A stretch of 15,800 nucleotides of DNA from an uncultured Microbacteriaceae bacterium (GTDB taxonomy: Bacteria > Actinomycetota > Actinomycetes > Actinomycetales > Microbacteriaceae), in NCBI GenBank assembly GCA_946481135.1, contig CAMLMQ010000051.1:1-15800 (forward strand), read 5' to 3'. Numbering within the stretch: position 1 is the first letter of the stretch; each line of letters opens with the position of its first letter. The notes beneath the pieces are model-generated. The model had not been told where the DNA came from, made no database searches, and saw nothing but the letters and a program-made list of their open reading frames with translations. Both the position numbers and the translations under genes were made by a program. Of the stretch, positions 1 through 6,423 are shown piece after piece.

Positions 1-435
1 GGCGTGCAGGGCACGACCACAGCCGACATCGCGTCGTTCGCTTCGTCGTACAACGCCATCCGGGTCGCGAACTGTCTGCACCCCGTGCCCATGTCCCACT
101 TCCGCTACGACGCCTGCATGGAGGAGCGGCTCTTCTGGATGGCGGAGGACCCGAGCACCAACCCGGCGAGTGCCTGGGGTCACATGGGGTCGGTGCGGAG
201 CGACGGCGTTCCTTCCCGCGGCTGCGACGGCAACCTCGCCGGCGGCTCGGGCAACACCGGGGCCACGGTCGCCCAGAAGTGGTGGAACTCCACCGCCCAC
301 CGCAACTCGCTCTACCGTCCGTCGGTGACGGGACCGGTCGGCGGCGTGTGCATCTACTTCGCGATGACCCACGGCGGCGTGCCGAACGAGCCCTACAGCT
401 TCACCCGTGCCGCGGCCCGCTGGGGCGGCTGCTGA
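1..435 (+). CDS. Secreted CAP/SCP-domain protein, C-terminal part (5' end outside window)
   Basis: The frame is open from the first base and ends at TGA 433-435, so the gene starts upstream; about 144 residues are visible. They look like a bacterial CAP (cysteine-rich secretory protein/antigen 5/PR-1) domain: an N-terminal helix with a YNAIR segment, a His in WGHMG, and near the end WWNSTAHRNSLYRP, matching the family's W-x-x-S-x-x-H-R-x-x-L/I pattern. The usual Gly-Glu-Asn motif is not obvious; CDGNLAGG stands roughly where it would be. Five cysteines (in ANCLH, DACME, RGCDG, GGVCI and the C-terminal GGC) suggest disulfides and export, but the signal peptide would lie outside the window. The biochemical role of bacterial CAP proteins is mostly unknown. 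A strong hairpin follows, so this is probably the last gene of its transcript. Confidence 0.7.
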   Translation, partial: GVQGTTTADIASFASSYNAIRVANCLHPVPMSHFRYDACMEERLFWMAEDPSTNPASAWGHMGSVRSDGVPSRGCDGNLAGGSGNTGATVAQKWWNSTAHRNSLYRPSVTGPVGGVCIYFAMTHGGVPNEPYSFTRAAARWGGC

Positions 436-473
436 TCGGCCCCACGTAGCCCGACGGTGGCGTCGGACGGCTG

Positions 474-514
474 GCACACGCCGCATCCGGAACGGGTCCG
501 GGTGCGGCGGGTGC
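474..514. terminator. Hairpin terminator candidate after the CAP-domain gene
   Basis: Left arm 479-491 and right arm 497-509 pair over 13 bp with one G-T wobble around a 5-nt loop. After a one-base mismatch the stem continues for 4 bp (474-477 with 511-514). No T-tract follows, which is common for terminators in high-GC actinobacteria. It lies 38 bp after the CAP stop codon and before the dacB promoter, where a terminator would be expected. Confidence 0.6.
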
Positions 515-563
515 GAGTCGTCCGGCGCCGTCCGGGTCTCCGGAGGGCGTTCCCCCGCTCGCC

Positions 564-569
564 TATCAT
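564..569 (+). promoter_or_regulatory. -10 box of a leaderless promoter for dacB
   Basis: TATCAT matches the actinobacterial -10 pattern TAnnnT. It ends 6 bases before the GTG start codon at 576, which is where transcription would begin. No Shine-Dalgarno sequence precedes the GTG. Together this indicates a leaderless mRNA and supports the choice of GTG 576 as the start. No convincing -35 box is seen. Confidence 0.6.
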
Positions 570-575
570 GGGCTG

Positions 576-2114
576 GTGACCGACGAGCAGCCGACCTCGC
601 GCCGCGCCGCCCGGGAGGCGGCGAACGCCGGTCGTCGCAAGCCCGTCTCCTCGAAGAAGTCGACGCCGCCGCCGGTCGCTGACGCCGCGGTCGACGAGGC
701 GCCGCGCGGCGGGATCTTCGCCGTGTTCGCGAAGCACCCCCGTGCGTGGATGGCGGGGGCCGGCGCCGTGGTCTTCCTCCTGCTCGGCACCGGTGCCGTC
801 TTCGCCGGGGTGAGTGTCGGATCGCAGGCCGCCCCGGTGCCGACCGCCACGCCGACGCCGGACCCGCCCCGCCCGGTTCCCGACGGCGAGCTCGCGGCCA
901 GCCGCCTGCGCACCTGTTCGGTCGCCGGGCTCGCGGCCGACCCCATCCTCATGACGCTGCAGGGTCAGGTGCAGCGCGCCGACACCGGCGAGGTGCTCTT
1001 CGACCGCGCCGGCGACACCCCCGCCCGCACCGCGAGCACCCTCAAGATCCTCACCGCCGCCGCCGCGGTCGCCGTGCTGGGACCCGACTACCGCATCCGC
1101 ACGACCGTGTACCAGGGCTCGGCCCCCGGCTCGATCGTGCTCGTCGGGCGCGGGGACGCGACCCTGCACGACCCGAGCGCGGGCGGCACGGTGTATCCGG
1201 GCACGGCGAGCATCGCCGACCTCGCGGCGCAGACCCTCGCCAACTACGACGGCCCGCCGATCACGAGCGTCGTGCTCGACGCCAACTACTGGTCGCCGGC
1301 CGACAAGTGGGATGCGTCGTGGAAGCGTTCGGAGCAGACCCGCGGCTACCACTCCGAGGTGACGGCGCTGCAGGTCGACGGCGACCGCGCCAACCCCGCC
1401 GCGCAGGACAGCCCGCGCAGCACCGACCCGATCGCCCGTGCCGGCCAGGCGTTCCTCAACGCCCTCCGCGCCGCCGACACCGAGGACGAGCTCGACGAGG
1501 CGGTCACGATCTCCAGCGGATCGGCGATCACGACGCAGCCGGTGCTCGGCGAGGTGGCCTCGGCCCCCGTACGCGATCTCGTGCGCTACATGCTCCTCGT
1601 CAGCGACAACACGCTCGCCGAGATGCTCGCCCGCATCACGTCGAAGGAGTCGTCGCTCAACGGTTCGGCCGCGTCGCTGCAGCAGGCGATCCCGAGCGCG
1701 CTCACCGAGTACGGGATCACCTCGACGCCGGGCCTCGTGATCCGCGACGGCTCGGGACTGAGCGATCTCAACGCGGTGCCGCCGTCGACCCTCAACGCGC
1801 TGCTACGCGCGATGCTCGCGGGCGGCGCGAACCTGGATGTCGTACAGGCGGGGCTGCCCGTCGCCGGCCAGTCGGGCACCCTGTCGGGCCGGTTCACCGG
1901 GCCGAACGCGGAGGCCCGCGGGGCCGTCGCGGCGAAGACGGGCTGGATCGACACGTCGTACTCCCTCTCCGGCTATCTGACGGCCCAGGACGGCACGCTG
2001 CTCGTCTTCACGTTCTACGCGATCGGCGACGGCATCCAGAGTGCGGCGCGCGGCTCGCTCGACACCCTCACCACCGGGGTGTGGCGGTGCGGCGACAACC
2101 TGTCCAACAACTGA
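576..2114 (+). CDS. dacB: D-alanyl-D-alanine carboxypeptidase/endopeptidase, PBP4 (peptidase S13) family
   Basis: A 512-residue low-molecular-mass penicillin-binding protein that trims or hydrolyses peptidoglycan stem peptides outside the membrane. The three catalytic motifs of the family are in order: STLK at 154-157 (nucleophile Ser154, Lys157), SDN at 343-345 and KTG at 454-456. A basic, Ala/Arg-rich cytoplasmic tail of about 57 residues precedes one membrane segment (about 58-80, beginning WMAGAG), then a Pro/Thr-rich linker, so the catalytic domain faces the cell wall. The long gap between SxxK and SxN is typical of PBP4, which carries extra domains there. The GTG start fits a leaderless promoter (TATCAT, 564-569). 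pncA follows after 28 bp and may be cotranscribed. In many actinobacteria dacB is followed by tilS-hpt-ftsH; that is not so here. Family assignment is very secure. Confidence 0.93.
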   Translation: MTDEQPTSRRAAREAANAGRRKPVSSKKSTPPPVADAAVDEAPRGGIFAVFAKHPRAWMAGAGAVVFLLLGTGAVFAGVSVGSQAAPVPTATPTPDPPRPVPDGELAASRLRTCSVAGLAADPILMTLQGQVQRADTGEVLFDRAGDTPARTASTLKILTAAAAVAVLGPDYRIRTTVYQGSAPGSIVLVGRGDATLHDPSAGGTVYPGTASIADLAAQTLANYDGPPITSVVLDANYWSPADKWDASWKRSEQTRGYHSEVTALQVDGDRANPAAQDSPRSTDPIARAGQAFLNALRAADTEDELDEAVTISSGSAITTQPVLGEVASAPVRDLVRYMLLVSDNTLAEMLARITSKESSLNGSAASLQQAIPSALTEYGITSTPGLVIRDGSGLSDLNAVPPSTLNALLRAMLAGGANLDVVQAGLPVAGQSGTLSGRFTGPNAEARGAVAAKTGWIDTSYSLSGYLTAQDGTLLVFTFYAIGDGIQSAARGSLDTLTTGVWRCGDNLSNN

Positions 2115-2142
2115 ACGACCCGACCCGAGAGGAACCGACCCG

Positions 2143-2718
2143 ATGCGGGCACTCTTCGTCATCGACGTGCAGAACGACTTCACCGAGGGCGGTGCGCTCG
2201 GGGTGACCGGGGGAGCCGCCGTCGCGGCGGGCATCACCGAGTATCTGCGCGCGCATCCGGACAGTTACGACCTCGTCATCGCGAGCCGTGACTGGCACGA
2301 CGGCGACAACGACAACGGCGGCCACTTCGCGACCGGCGAGCCCGACTTCGTGGGCACCTGGCCGCGGCACTGCGTCGCAGGAACGCCGGGCGCCGAGTAC
2401 CACCCCGCCCTCGACACGTCGCTCGTCGACGTGCACGTGCGCAAGGGGCAGGGTCGGCCCGCGTACTCGATCTTCGAGGGCACGACCGACGACGGACGCG
2501 ACCTCTCCGAGGTGCTCGACGCGGCCGGCGTGACGACGATCGACGTCGCGGGCATCGCCACCGACTACTGCGTGCTCGCCTCGGCCCGCGATGCGCTCGA
2601 CGCCGGCCGTGACGTGGCGGTGCTCACCGACCTCGTCGCGGGCGTCGCCCCGGAGTCGTCGCAGGCGGCTCTCGACGAGCTCGCCGCCGCGGGCGCGCAG
2701 CTGCTCGCCACGCGCTGA
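2143..2718 (+). CDS. pncA: Nicotinamidase (isochorismatase-like hydrolase family)
   Basis: A 191-residue cytoplasmic amidase that hydrolyses nicotinamide to nicotinate and ammonia in NAD salvage. It follows the Mycobacterium tuberculosis PncA layout (186 residues): Asp8 in VIDVQNDF, Lys101 in VRKGQ and Cys143 in TDYCV form the catalytic triad. Asp50, His52, His61 and His76 (in SRDWHDG, GGHFA and PRHCV) are the likely metal ligands. The metal loop between His52 and His61 is a few residues longer (DGDNDNGG) than in the mycobacterial enzyme. The frame is open further upstream into dacB, but ATG 2143 is chosen because GAGAGGAA (2127-2134) sits 8 bp before it and because the protein then starts exactly like known PncAs. 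It lies 28 bp after dacB, probably the same transcript. Other isochorismatase-family amidases are possible but less likely given full motif conservation. Confidence 0.93.
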   Translation: MRALFVIDVQNDFTEGGALGVTGGAAVAAGITEYLRAHPDSYDLVIASRDWHDGDNDNGGHFATGEPDFVGTWPRHCVAGTPGAEYHPALDTSLVDVHVRKGQGRPAYSIFEGTTDDGRDLSEVLDAAGVTTIDVAGIATDYCVLASARDALDAGRDVAVLTDLVAGVAPESSQAALDELAAAGAQLLATR

Positions 2719-2769
2719 CCCGCGCCCCGTCGGGCAGAATGGAACGGACCCCGAACGGAAGGACGGCTC

Positions 2770-2862
2770 ATGGCCGCGCAGCTTCTCATGGTCGGAGCCG
2801 TCGTCGGCGCGATCGTCATCGCCGTGCTCTTCACGATCCAGGTGTTCTTCGGCGGCCTCTGA
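2770..2862 (+). CDS. 30-residue single-pass membrane microprotein, unknown function
   Basis: A short ORF of 30 codons: after the Met-Ala-Ala-Gln start, nearly the whole chain is one hydrophobic helix (GAVVGAIVIAVLF) followed by a short TIQVFFGGL tail. It has no acidic or basic residue at all. A good ribosome binding site, GGAAGGA (2757-2763), lies 6 bp before ATG 2770, which is the main evidence that it is translated. It follows pncA by 51 bp on the same strand and is followed by strong inverted repeats, so it could be the last gene of a dacB-pncA transcript or have its own promoter (a weak CAGAAT at 2735-2740). I do not recognise a family. Small membrane peptides often modulate larger membrane proteins, but nothing here shows a partner. 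Confidence 0.55.
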   Translation: MAAQLLMVGAVVGAIVIAVLFTIQVFFGGL

Positions 2863-2878
2863 GTGCCCATCCCCTCAC

Positions 2879-2936
2879 GCGGTTGCCCGACTTCGTCGCG
2901 TCCCGCGCCGGGAGGGCGACGAAGTCGGGCAACCGC
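2879..2936. repeat. Perfect 21-bp inverted repeat, terminator or REP-like element
   Basis: Bases 2879-2899 are the exact reverse complement of 2916-2936 (21 bp). The 16-base centre (2900-2915) can itself pair TCCC with GGGA. The structure would be an extremely stable hairpin in RNA from either strand. It sits in the convergent space between the small plus-strand ORF (end 2862) and the minus-strand IclR gene (end 3052), so a bidirectional terminator is the simplest reading. Perfect arms of this length are longer than usual for a terminator, so a dispersed palindromic repeat is an alternative. Confidence 0.75.
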
Positions 2937-2966
2937 GGCGAGAGGCTCTCGTCCGCGCCCCCCGCG

Positions 2967-3039
2967 TCCCTAACTCTCGGCACAGCGCGCGCTCGTGGAT
3001 CAGGGATGGATGAACCCTCCCAGGGCCGAGAGTTGGGAG
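2967..3039. repeat. Second, imperfect inverted repeat in the convergent region
   Basis: CTAACTCTCGGC (2970-2981) pairs with GCCGAGAGTTGG (3025-3036) with one G-T wobble, giving a stem of about 13 bp (outermost pair 2969/3037). The 43-base interior contains a smaller AGGG...CCCT pairing. It is independent of the 21-bp repeat just upstream and may be a second termination or processing structure, or part of a composite repeat. Confidence 0.5.
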
Positions 3040-3053
3040 CCAGCCGCTGGCTC
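3037..3053 (-). terminator. Compact hairpin overlapping the stop codon of the IclR gene
   Basis: GAGCCAG (3037-3043) and CTGGCTC (3047-3053) form a perfect 7-bp stem with a 3-base loop. The stem includes part of the IclR stop codon (TGA, complement of 3052-3054), so it would form at the very end of the pca operon mRNA. No T-tract is present. It shares three bases with the right arm of the neighbouring imperfect repeat, so the two structures could be mutually exclusive. Confidence 0.5.
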
Positions 3054-3825
3054 AGCGCGAGGTGAGGGCGAGGTCGGCGGTGATCGCGGCGGCGGCATCC
3101 CGCAACGCCGGCAGCAGTCGCTCGGCCTGAGCGGCGGCGTCCTCGTCGGTGCTCGTCATCGCGAGGTTGATGGCGGCGACGACCGCATCGCCCCGGTGCA
3201 CGGGCACGGCGAGGGCGCGCAGACCGTGCTCGAGTTCGCCGTCGACGAGCGACCAGCCCTGCTCGCGCACGCGGTCGAGTTCGGCGCGCAAGGCACCCTC
3301 GTCGGTCACTGTCCGGGCAGTGAACTTCGTCGCCGCGAAACCCTCGAAGTAGGTGTCGAGGGCGGCAGAATCGAGCGCGGCGAGCAGAACGCGCCCCATC
3401 GAGGTCGGAAACGCGGGGAACCGGGTGCCGATCGTGATGCCCACCGACATGATGCGCCGGGTGGGCACGCGGGCGATGTAGACGATGTCGACGCCGTCGA
3501 GCACCGAGGCGGATGACGACTCACCCGTCGCGCGCGACAGTGTCTCGAGGTGGGGCTGCGCGACCTCGGGCAGCGACTGCGCCGACAGGTACGAGAACCC
3601 CAGCTCGAGCACCCGCGGCGTGAGCTCGAACACTCCGTCGCGCACCCGCACGTACCCCTCGGTTTCGAGGGTGAGCAGGAACCGGCGGGCGGAGGCCCGG
3701 GTCATCCCGGTGGCGCGGGCCACGTCGGAGAGCGACTGCCGCGGATGCTCGGCGTCGAACGCGCGGATGACGGCGAGCCCGCGCGCGAGCGACTGCACGT
3801 AGGTGCTGCCGTCGGGCTCGGGCAT
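3052..3825 (-). CDS. pcaR: IclR-family regulator of the beta-ketoadipate pathway (PcaR/PobR-like)
   Basis: A 257-residue transcription factor. An N-terminal winged helix-turn-helix (about 11-70, including SLSDVARATGMTRASARRFL) is followed by an IclR effector-binding domain. The opening YVQSLARGLAVIRAF is typical of the PcaR/PcaU/PobR branch, which senses protocatechuate-pathway compounds. It is the last gene of the pcaI-pcaJ-pcaF operon, starting 35 bp after the pcaF stop, and would thus be made together with the enzymes it controls. The frame is open far upstream inside pcaF, but ATG 3825 is chosen because a GGGAG ribosome binding site precedes it and because homologues start this way. Whether it activates or represses cannot be read from sequence; the palindrome at 6341-6363 is a candidate target. 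The symbol is by analogy with pca clusters. Confidence 0.85.
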   Translation of the reverse strand: MPEPDGSTYVQSLARGLAVIRAFDAEHPRQSLSDVARATGMTRASARRFLLTLETEGYVRVRDGVFELTPRVLELGFSYLSAQSLPEVAQPHLETLSRATGESSSASVLDGVDIVYIARVPTRRIMSVGITIGTRFPAFPTSMGRVLLAALDSAALDTYFEGFAATKFTARTVTDEGALRAELDRVREQGWSLVDGELEHGLRALAVPVHRGDAVVAAINLAMTSTDEDAAAQAERLLPALRDAAAAITADLALTSR

Positions 3826-3828
3826 CGG

Positions 3829-3864
3829 CCCCGTCTCCCGAATCAGCCCCGTCTCCCGGATCAG
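3829..3864 (-). repeat. 18-bp tandem duplication containing the ribosome binding site of the IclR gene
   Basis: Two adjacent 18-bp copies, 3829-3846 and 3847-3864, differ at one base (A versus G in CTCCCGAATCAG/CTCCCGGATCAG on the plus strand). On the coding strand each copy contains CGGGAGACGGGG, so the GGGAG ribosome binding site is doubled. The outer copy includes the pcaF stop codon. Confidence 0.8.
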
Positions 3865-5030
3865 CGCTCGAGCACGACGGCCAGCCCCTGGCCGACCCCG
3901 ATGCAGATGGTGACGACCGCGACGCCCGACCCGCGCTTGGCGAGTTCGTGCGCGGCGCGGCCGAGGATGCGTCCGCCCGACGCCCCGAGCGGATGCCCGA
4001 TCGCGATCGCACCGCCGTGGATGTTGAGCTTCTCGGGGTCGAGCTCGGGCCAGAGCTTCAGGCACGCGAGCGTCTGCGACGCGAACGCCTCGTTGAGCTC
4101 GACGAAGTCGACGTCGGCCCACGTCTTGCCCGCGCGCGCGAGCGCCCGGTTGGCGGCCTCGACGGGGGCGACCCCGAAGTACTGCGGCTCGTTGCCCGCC
4201 ACACCGCGTCCCGCGATGCGGGCGAGCGGTTCGCCGTCGAGTGCCCCTTCGGCGCCGATGAGCACCATCGACGAGCCGTCGTTGAGCGGCGACGCGTTGC
4301 CGGCCGTCACCGACCCGTTCTCGGCGAAGACGGGCTTGAGACCCGCGAGCGTCTCGACGGTCGTGTCGGCGCGCAGCGCCTCGTCGCGGGCGAGGTCGAT
4401 GCCGGGCACCGGCACGATCTCGTTCTCGAAGATGCCGCCGTCCCACGCCGCCGCCGCGCGCTGGTGCGACCGGGCCGCGAAGGCATCCTGCTCGTCGCGG
4501 GAGATTCCATACTTCTCGGCGAGCAGTTCGGCGGAGGACCCGAGCGGGATCGTCCACTCCTTCGGCATCTTCGGGTTGACCATGCGCCACCCGAGGGTCG
4601 TGCCGTGGAGGGTCTCGTTGCCGGTCGGGTAGGGCTTCTCGGGCTTGAGCATCACGAACGGGGCGCGGCTCATCGACTCGACGCCGCCCGCGATCATCAC
4701 CTCGGCGTCGCCGGTCTCGATCGCGCGCGACGCCTGGATGGCGGCGTCGAGGCCCGATCCGCAGAGCCGGTTCGTGGTCGACCCGGGCACGCTCACGGGC
4801 AGTCCCGCGAGCAGCACGGCCATGCGGGCGACGTCGCGGTTGTCTTCTCCGGCCTGGTTGGCGTCGCCGAGGATGACGTCGTCGATGCGTGCGGGGTCGA
4901 AGTCGGGATGCCGGTCGAGCAGCGCGCGCAGGGTCGAGGCGGCGAGGTCATCCGGTCGGATGCCCGCGAGCGACTTGCCGTACTTGCCGAACGGCGTGCG
5001 CACGGCGTCGTAGACGTAGGCGGAGGTCAT
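3861..5030 (-). CDS. pcaF: Beta-ketoadipyl-CoA thiolase
   Basis: A 389-residue thiolase. It cleaves 3-oxoadipyl-CoA with CoA to succinyl-CoA and acetyl-CoA, the last step of the beta-ketoadipate pathway. Visible catalytic elements are the nucleophile Cys90 in TNRLCGSGLDA, His346 in AIGHPLGASGG and Cys376 in TICIGVGQG. N-terminal YVYDAVRTPFGKYGKSLAG and the HGGAIAIGHPLGASG segment match PcaF/PaaJ-type enzymes, and the length is close to the usual 400. Its ATG overlaps the pcaJ stop (ATGA, 5027-5030), indicating translational coupling. The adjacent CoA-transferase genes and IclR regulator make the 3-oxoadipyl-CoA substrate much more likely than acetoacetyl-CoA, although a generic acetyl-CoA acetyltransferase would look similar. 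Confidence 0.93.
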   Translation of the reverse strand: MTSAYVYDAVRTPFGKYGKSLAGIRPDDLAASTLRALLDRHPDFDPARIDDVILGDANQAGEDNRDVARMAVLLAGLPVSVPGSTTNRLCGSGLDAAIQASRAIETGDAEVMIAGGVESMSRAPFVMLKPEKPYPTGNETLHGTTLGWRMVNPKMPKEWTIPLGSSAELLAEKYGISRDEQDAFAARSHQRAAAAWDGGIFENEIVPVPGIDLARDEALRADTTVETLAGLKPVFAENGSVTAGNASPLNDGSSMVLIGAEGALDGEPLARIAGRGVAGNEPQYFGVAPVEAANRALARAGKTWADVDFVELNEAFASQTLACLKLWPELDPEKLNIHGGAIAIGHPLGASGGRILGRAAHELAKRGSGVAVVTICIGVGQGLAVVLER

Positions 5031-5656
5031 CGCGTCAGCTCCAGTCCGGTGAGTTCAGTGAGCTCGTCGAGGGTCGTGTCGAACAGGTCGATCACGCGGG
5101 CGCCGTCGGCCCCCACCTCGATGACGGCGCGGTCGGTGTAGACGCGGGAGACGCATCCCTTGCCGGTCAAGGGGTACGAGCAAGCCGCCACCAGCTTGCT
5201 CGCACCGTCCTTGGTGAGCAGGTCGGTCATCACCCAGACCTGCTTGGCGCCGATGGCGAGATCCATGGCTCCGCCGACCGCCGGGATGGCGTCGGGTTCG
5301 CCCGTGTGCCAGTTGGCGAGGTCGCCGTTCACGCTCACCTGGAACGCGCCGAGCACGCAGACATCCAGGTGTCCGCCGCGCATCATCGCGAAGCTGTCGG
5401 CGTGGTGGAAGAACGAGTGCCCCGGCTCGGCGATCACCGGGATCTTGCCGGCGTTGATGAGGTCGGGGTCGATCTCGTCGCCCTTCGCCGCGCGGCCCAT
5501 GCCGAGCAGCCCGTTCTCGGTGTGCAGCGTCACCTCGCGCTCGGGTTCGAGGTGGTCGGCCACGAGGGTCGGCGCACCGATGCCGAGGTTGACGTAGGCG
5601 CCGTAGGGGATGTCGTCGGCGATCCGCTTCGCGAGATCGTCTCTGCTCAGAGCCAT
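5027..5656 (-). CDS. pcaJ: 3-oxoadipate CoA-transferase, subunit B
   Basis: A 209-residue family I CoA-transferase beta subunit. With PcaI it moves CoA from succinyl-CoA to 3-oxoadipate. Glu47 in HTENGLLG is the conserved catalytic glutamate of this family, which forms the glutamyl-CoA thioester. The N-terminal YVNLGIGAPT and the GGAMDLAIGAKQVWV segment are also characteristic. The start ATG 5656 lies inside the end of pcaI (10-bp overlap), with a GGGGAAG ribosome binding site in pcaI. The gene ends in an ATGA overlap with pcaF. A 3-oxoacid (acetoacetate) CoA-transferase would look alike; the pca context decides. Confidence 0.92.
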   Translation of the reverse strand: MALSRDDLAKRIADDIPYGAYVNLGIGAPTLVADHLEPEREVTLHTENGLLGMGRAAKGDEIDPDLINAGKIPVIAEPGHSFFHHADSFAMMRGGHLDVCVLGAFQVSVNGDLANWHTGEPDAIPAVGGAMDLAIGAKQVWVMTDLLTKDGASKLVAACSYPLTGKGCVSRVYTDRAVIEVGADGARVIDLFDTTLDELTELTGLELTR

Positions 5657-6324
5657 GCGCGCTTCCCCACTTCCACGACGCGGTCGACATACAGGGCGGG
5701 CGTGATGATGGCTTCGGGGTCGAGGTCGCCCACCTCGACGATCTCGTCGACCTGCGCGATGGTGAGCGTCGCCGCGGTCGCCATCACCGGATTGAAGTTG
5801 CGGGACGTCTTCCGGTAGATCAGGTTGCCCAGCCGGTCGCCCTGGTAGGCGCCGATGAGGGCGACGTCGCCCTTGATCGGACTCTCGAGCACGTACTCGC
5901 GTCCGTCGATGACCCGCGTCTCCTTGCCTTCGGCGAGGAGGGTGCCGACGCCGGTGGGGGTGAAGAAGCCGCCGATGCCGGCGCCGCCGGCCCGGATGCG
6001 TTCGGCGAGGTTGCCCTGGGGGACGACCTCGAGCTCGATCTCGCCCGCGCGGTACAGCTCGTCGAACACCCAGGAGTCGACCTGACGGGGGAAGGAGCAC
6101 ACGACCTTCCGCACCCGCCTCGCCTTGAGCAGCGCGGCGAGGCCGGTGTCGCCGTTGCCGGCGTTGTTCGCGACGATTGTCAGGTCGGTCGTGCCCGCCT
6201 CGAGCAGCCCGTCGATCAGTGCGATCGGCTGCCCGGCGAGGCCGAAGCCCCCGACGAGTACCGTGGCGCCGTCCGGGATGCCCTCGAGTGCGGCAGCGAC
6301 GTCGGGGACGATCTTCGTCCGCAT
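5647..6324 (-). CDS. pcaI: 3-oxoadipate CoA-transferase, subunit A
   Basis: A 225-residue family I CoA-transferase alpha subunit and the first gene of the pcaI-pcaJ-pcaF-regulator operon. The Gly-rich VLVGGFGLAGQP motif near residue 22 is the family's CoA-transferase signature. GGAGIGGFFTPTGVGTLLAEGKE and NFNPVMATAA are also typical of subunit A (for example PcaI, ScoA, AtoD). A GGGAG/GGAG ribosome binding site precedes ATG 6324. The 99 bp upstream contain a candidate promoter (6379-6406) and a 23-bp palindrome (6341-6363), consistent with inducible control by the IclR regulator at the operon end. Confidence 0.92.
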   Translation of the reverse strand: MRTKIVPDVAAALEGIPDGATVLVGGFGLAGQPIALIDGLLEAGTTDLTIVANNAGNGDTGLAALLKARRVRKVVCSFPRQVDSWVFDELYRAGEIELEVVPQGNLAERIRAGGAGIGGFFTPTGVGTLLAEGKETRVIDGREYVLESPIKGDVALIGAYQGDRLGNLIYRKTSRNFNPVMATAATLTIAQVDEIVEVGDLDPEAIITPALYVDRVVEVGKRAWL

Positions 6325-6340
6325 GTCTGCTCCGTCTCCC

Positions 6341-6363
6341 GTCCGTTCGGAATGCGTACGGAC
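6341..6363. promoter_or_regulatory. Palindromic operator candidate upstream of pcaI
   Basis: The 23-bp site has perfect 6-bp outer arms GTCCGT and ACGGAC separated by 11 bases, with further CG/CG symmetry inside. It lies between the candidate -10 box and the pcaI start, at about +9 to +31 of the predicted transcript, where a bound repressor would block elongation. IclR-family proteins commonly bind imperfect palindromes near their target promoter, and the cognate regulator gene is in the same operon. Confidence 0.45.
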
Positions 6364-6378
6364 GTTCTTCCTGAGTAC

Positions 6379-6406
6379 ATCCTAGTCACGGCTGAGCGCA
6401 GGTCTC
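6379..6406 (-). promoter_or_regulatory. Candidate promoter of the pcaIJF-regulator operon
   Basis: On the minus strand TAGGAT (6379-6384) fits the -10 pattern, and GAGACC (6401-6406) stands 16 bp upstream as a weak -35 element. Transcription would start near 6372, about 48 bases before the pcaI ATG. It is the best match in the 99-bp gap but not a strong consensus. Confidence 0.4.
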
Positions 6407-6423
6407 GTCGGATCGATTCCGAG

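Noticed and set aside
746..2206. Long plus-strand open frame of 486 codons overlapping dacB
   Set aside because: It is an Arg/Pro-rich out-of-frame shadow typical of high-GC DNA; dacB in the other frame has all catalytic motifs.
3826..4590. N-terminal extension of the IclR gene to 512 codons
   Set aside because: The extension runs through pcaF in another frame and is Arg-rich; homologues and the ribosome binding site support ATG 3825.
3948..5141. Plus-strand open frame of 397 codons antisense to pcaF
   Set aside because: Composition is that of a GC-rich antisense frame, without domain or ribosome binding site; pcaF is certain.
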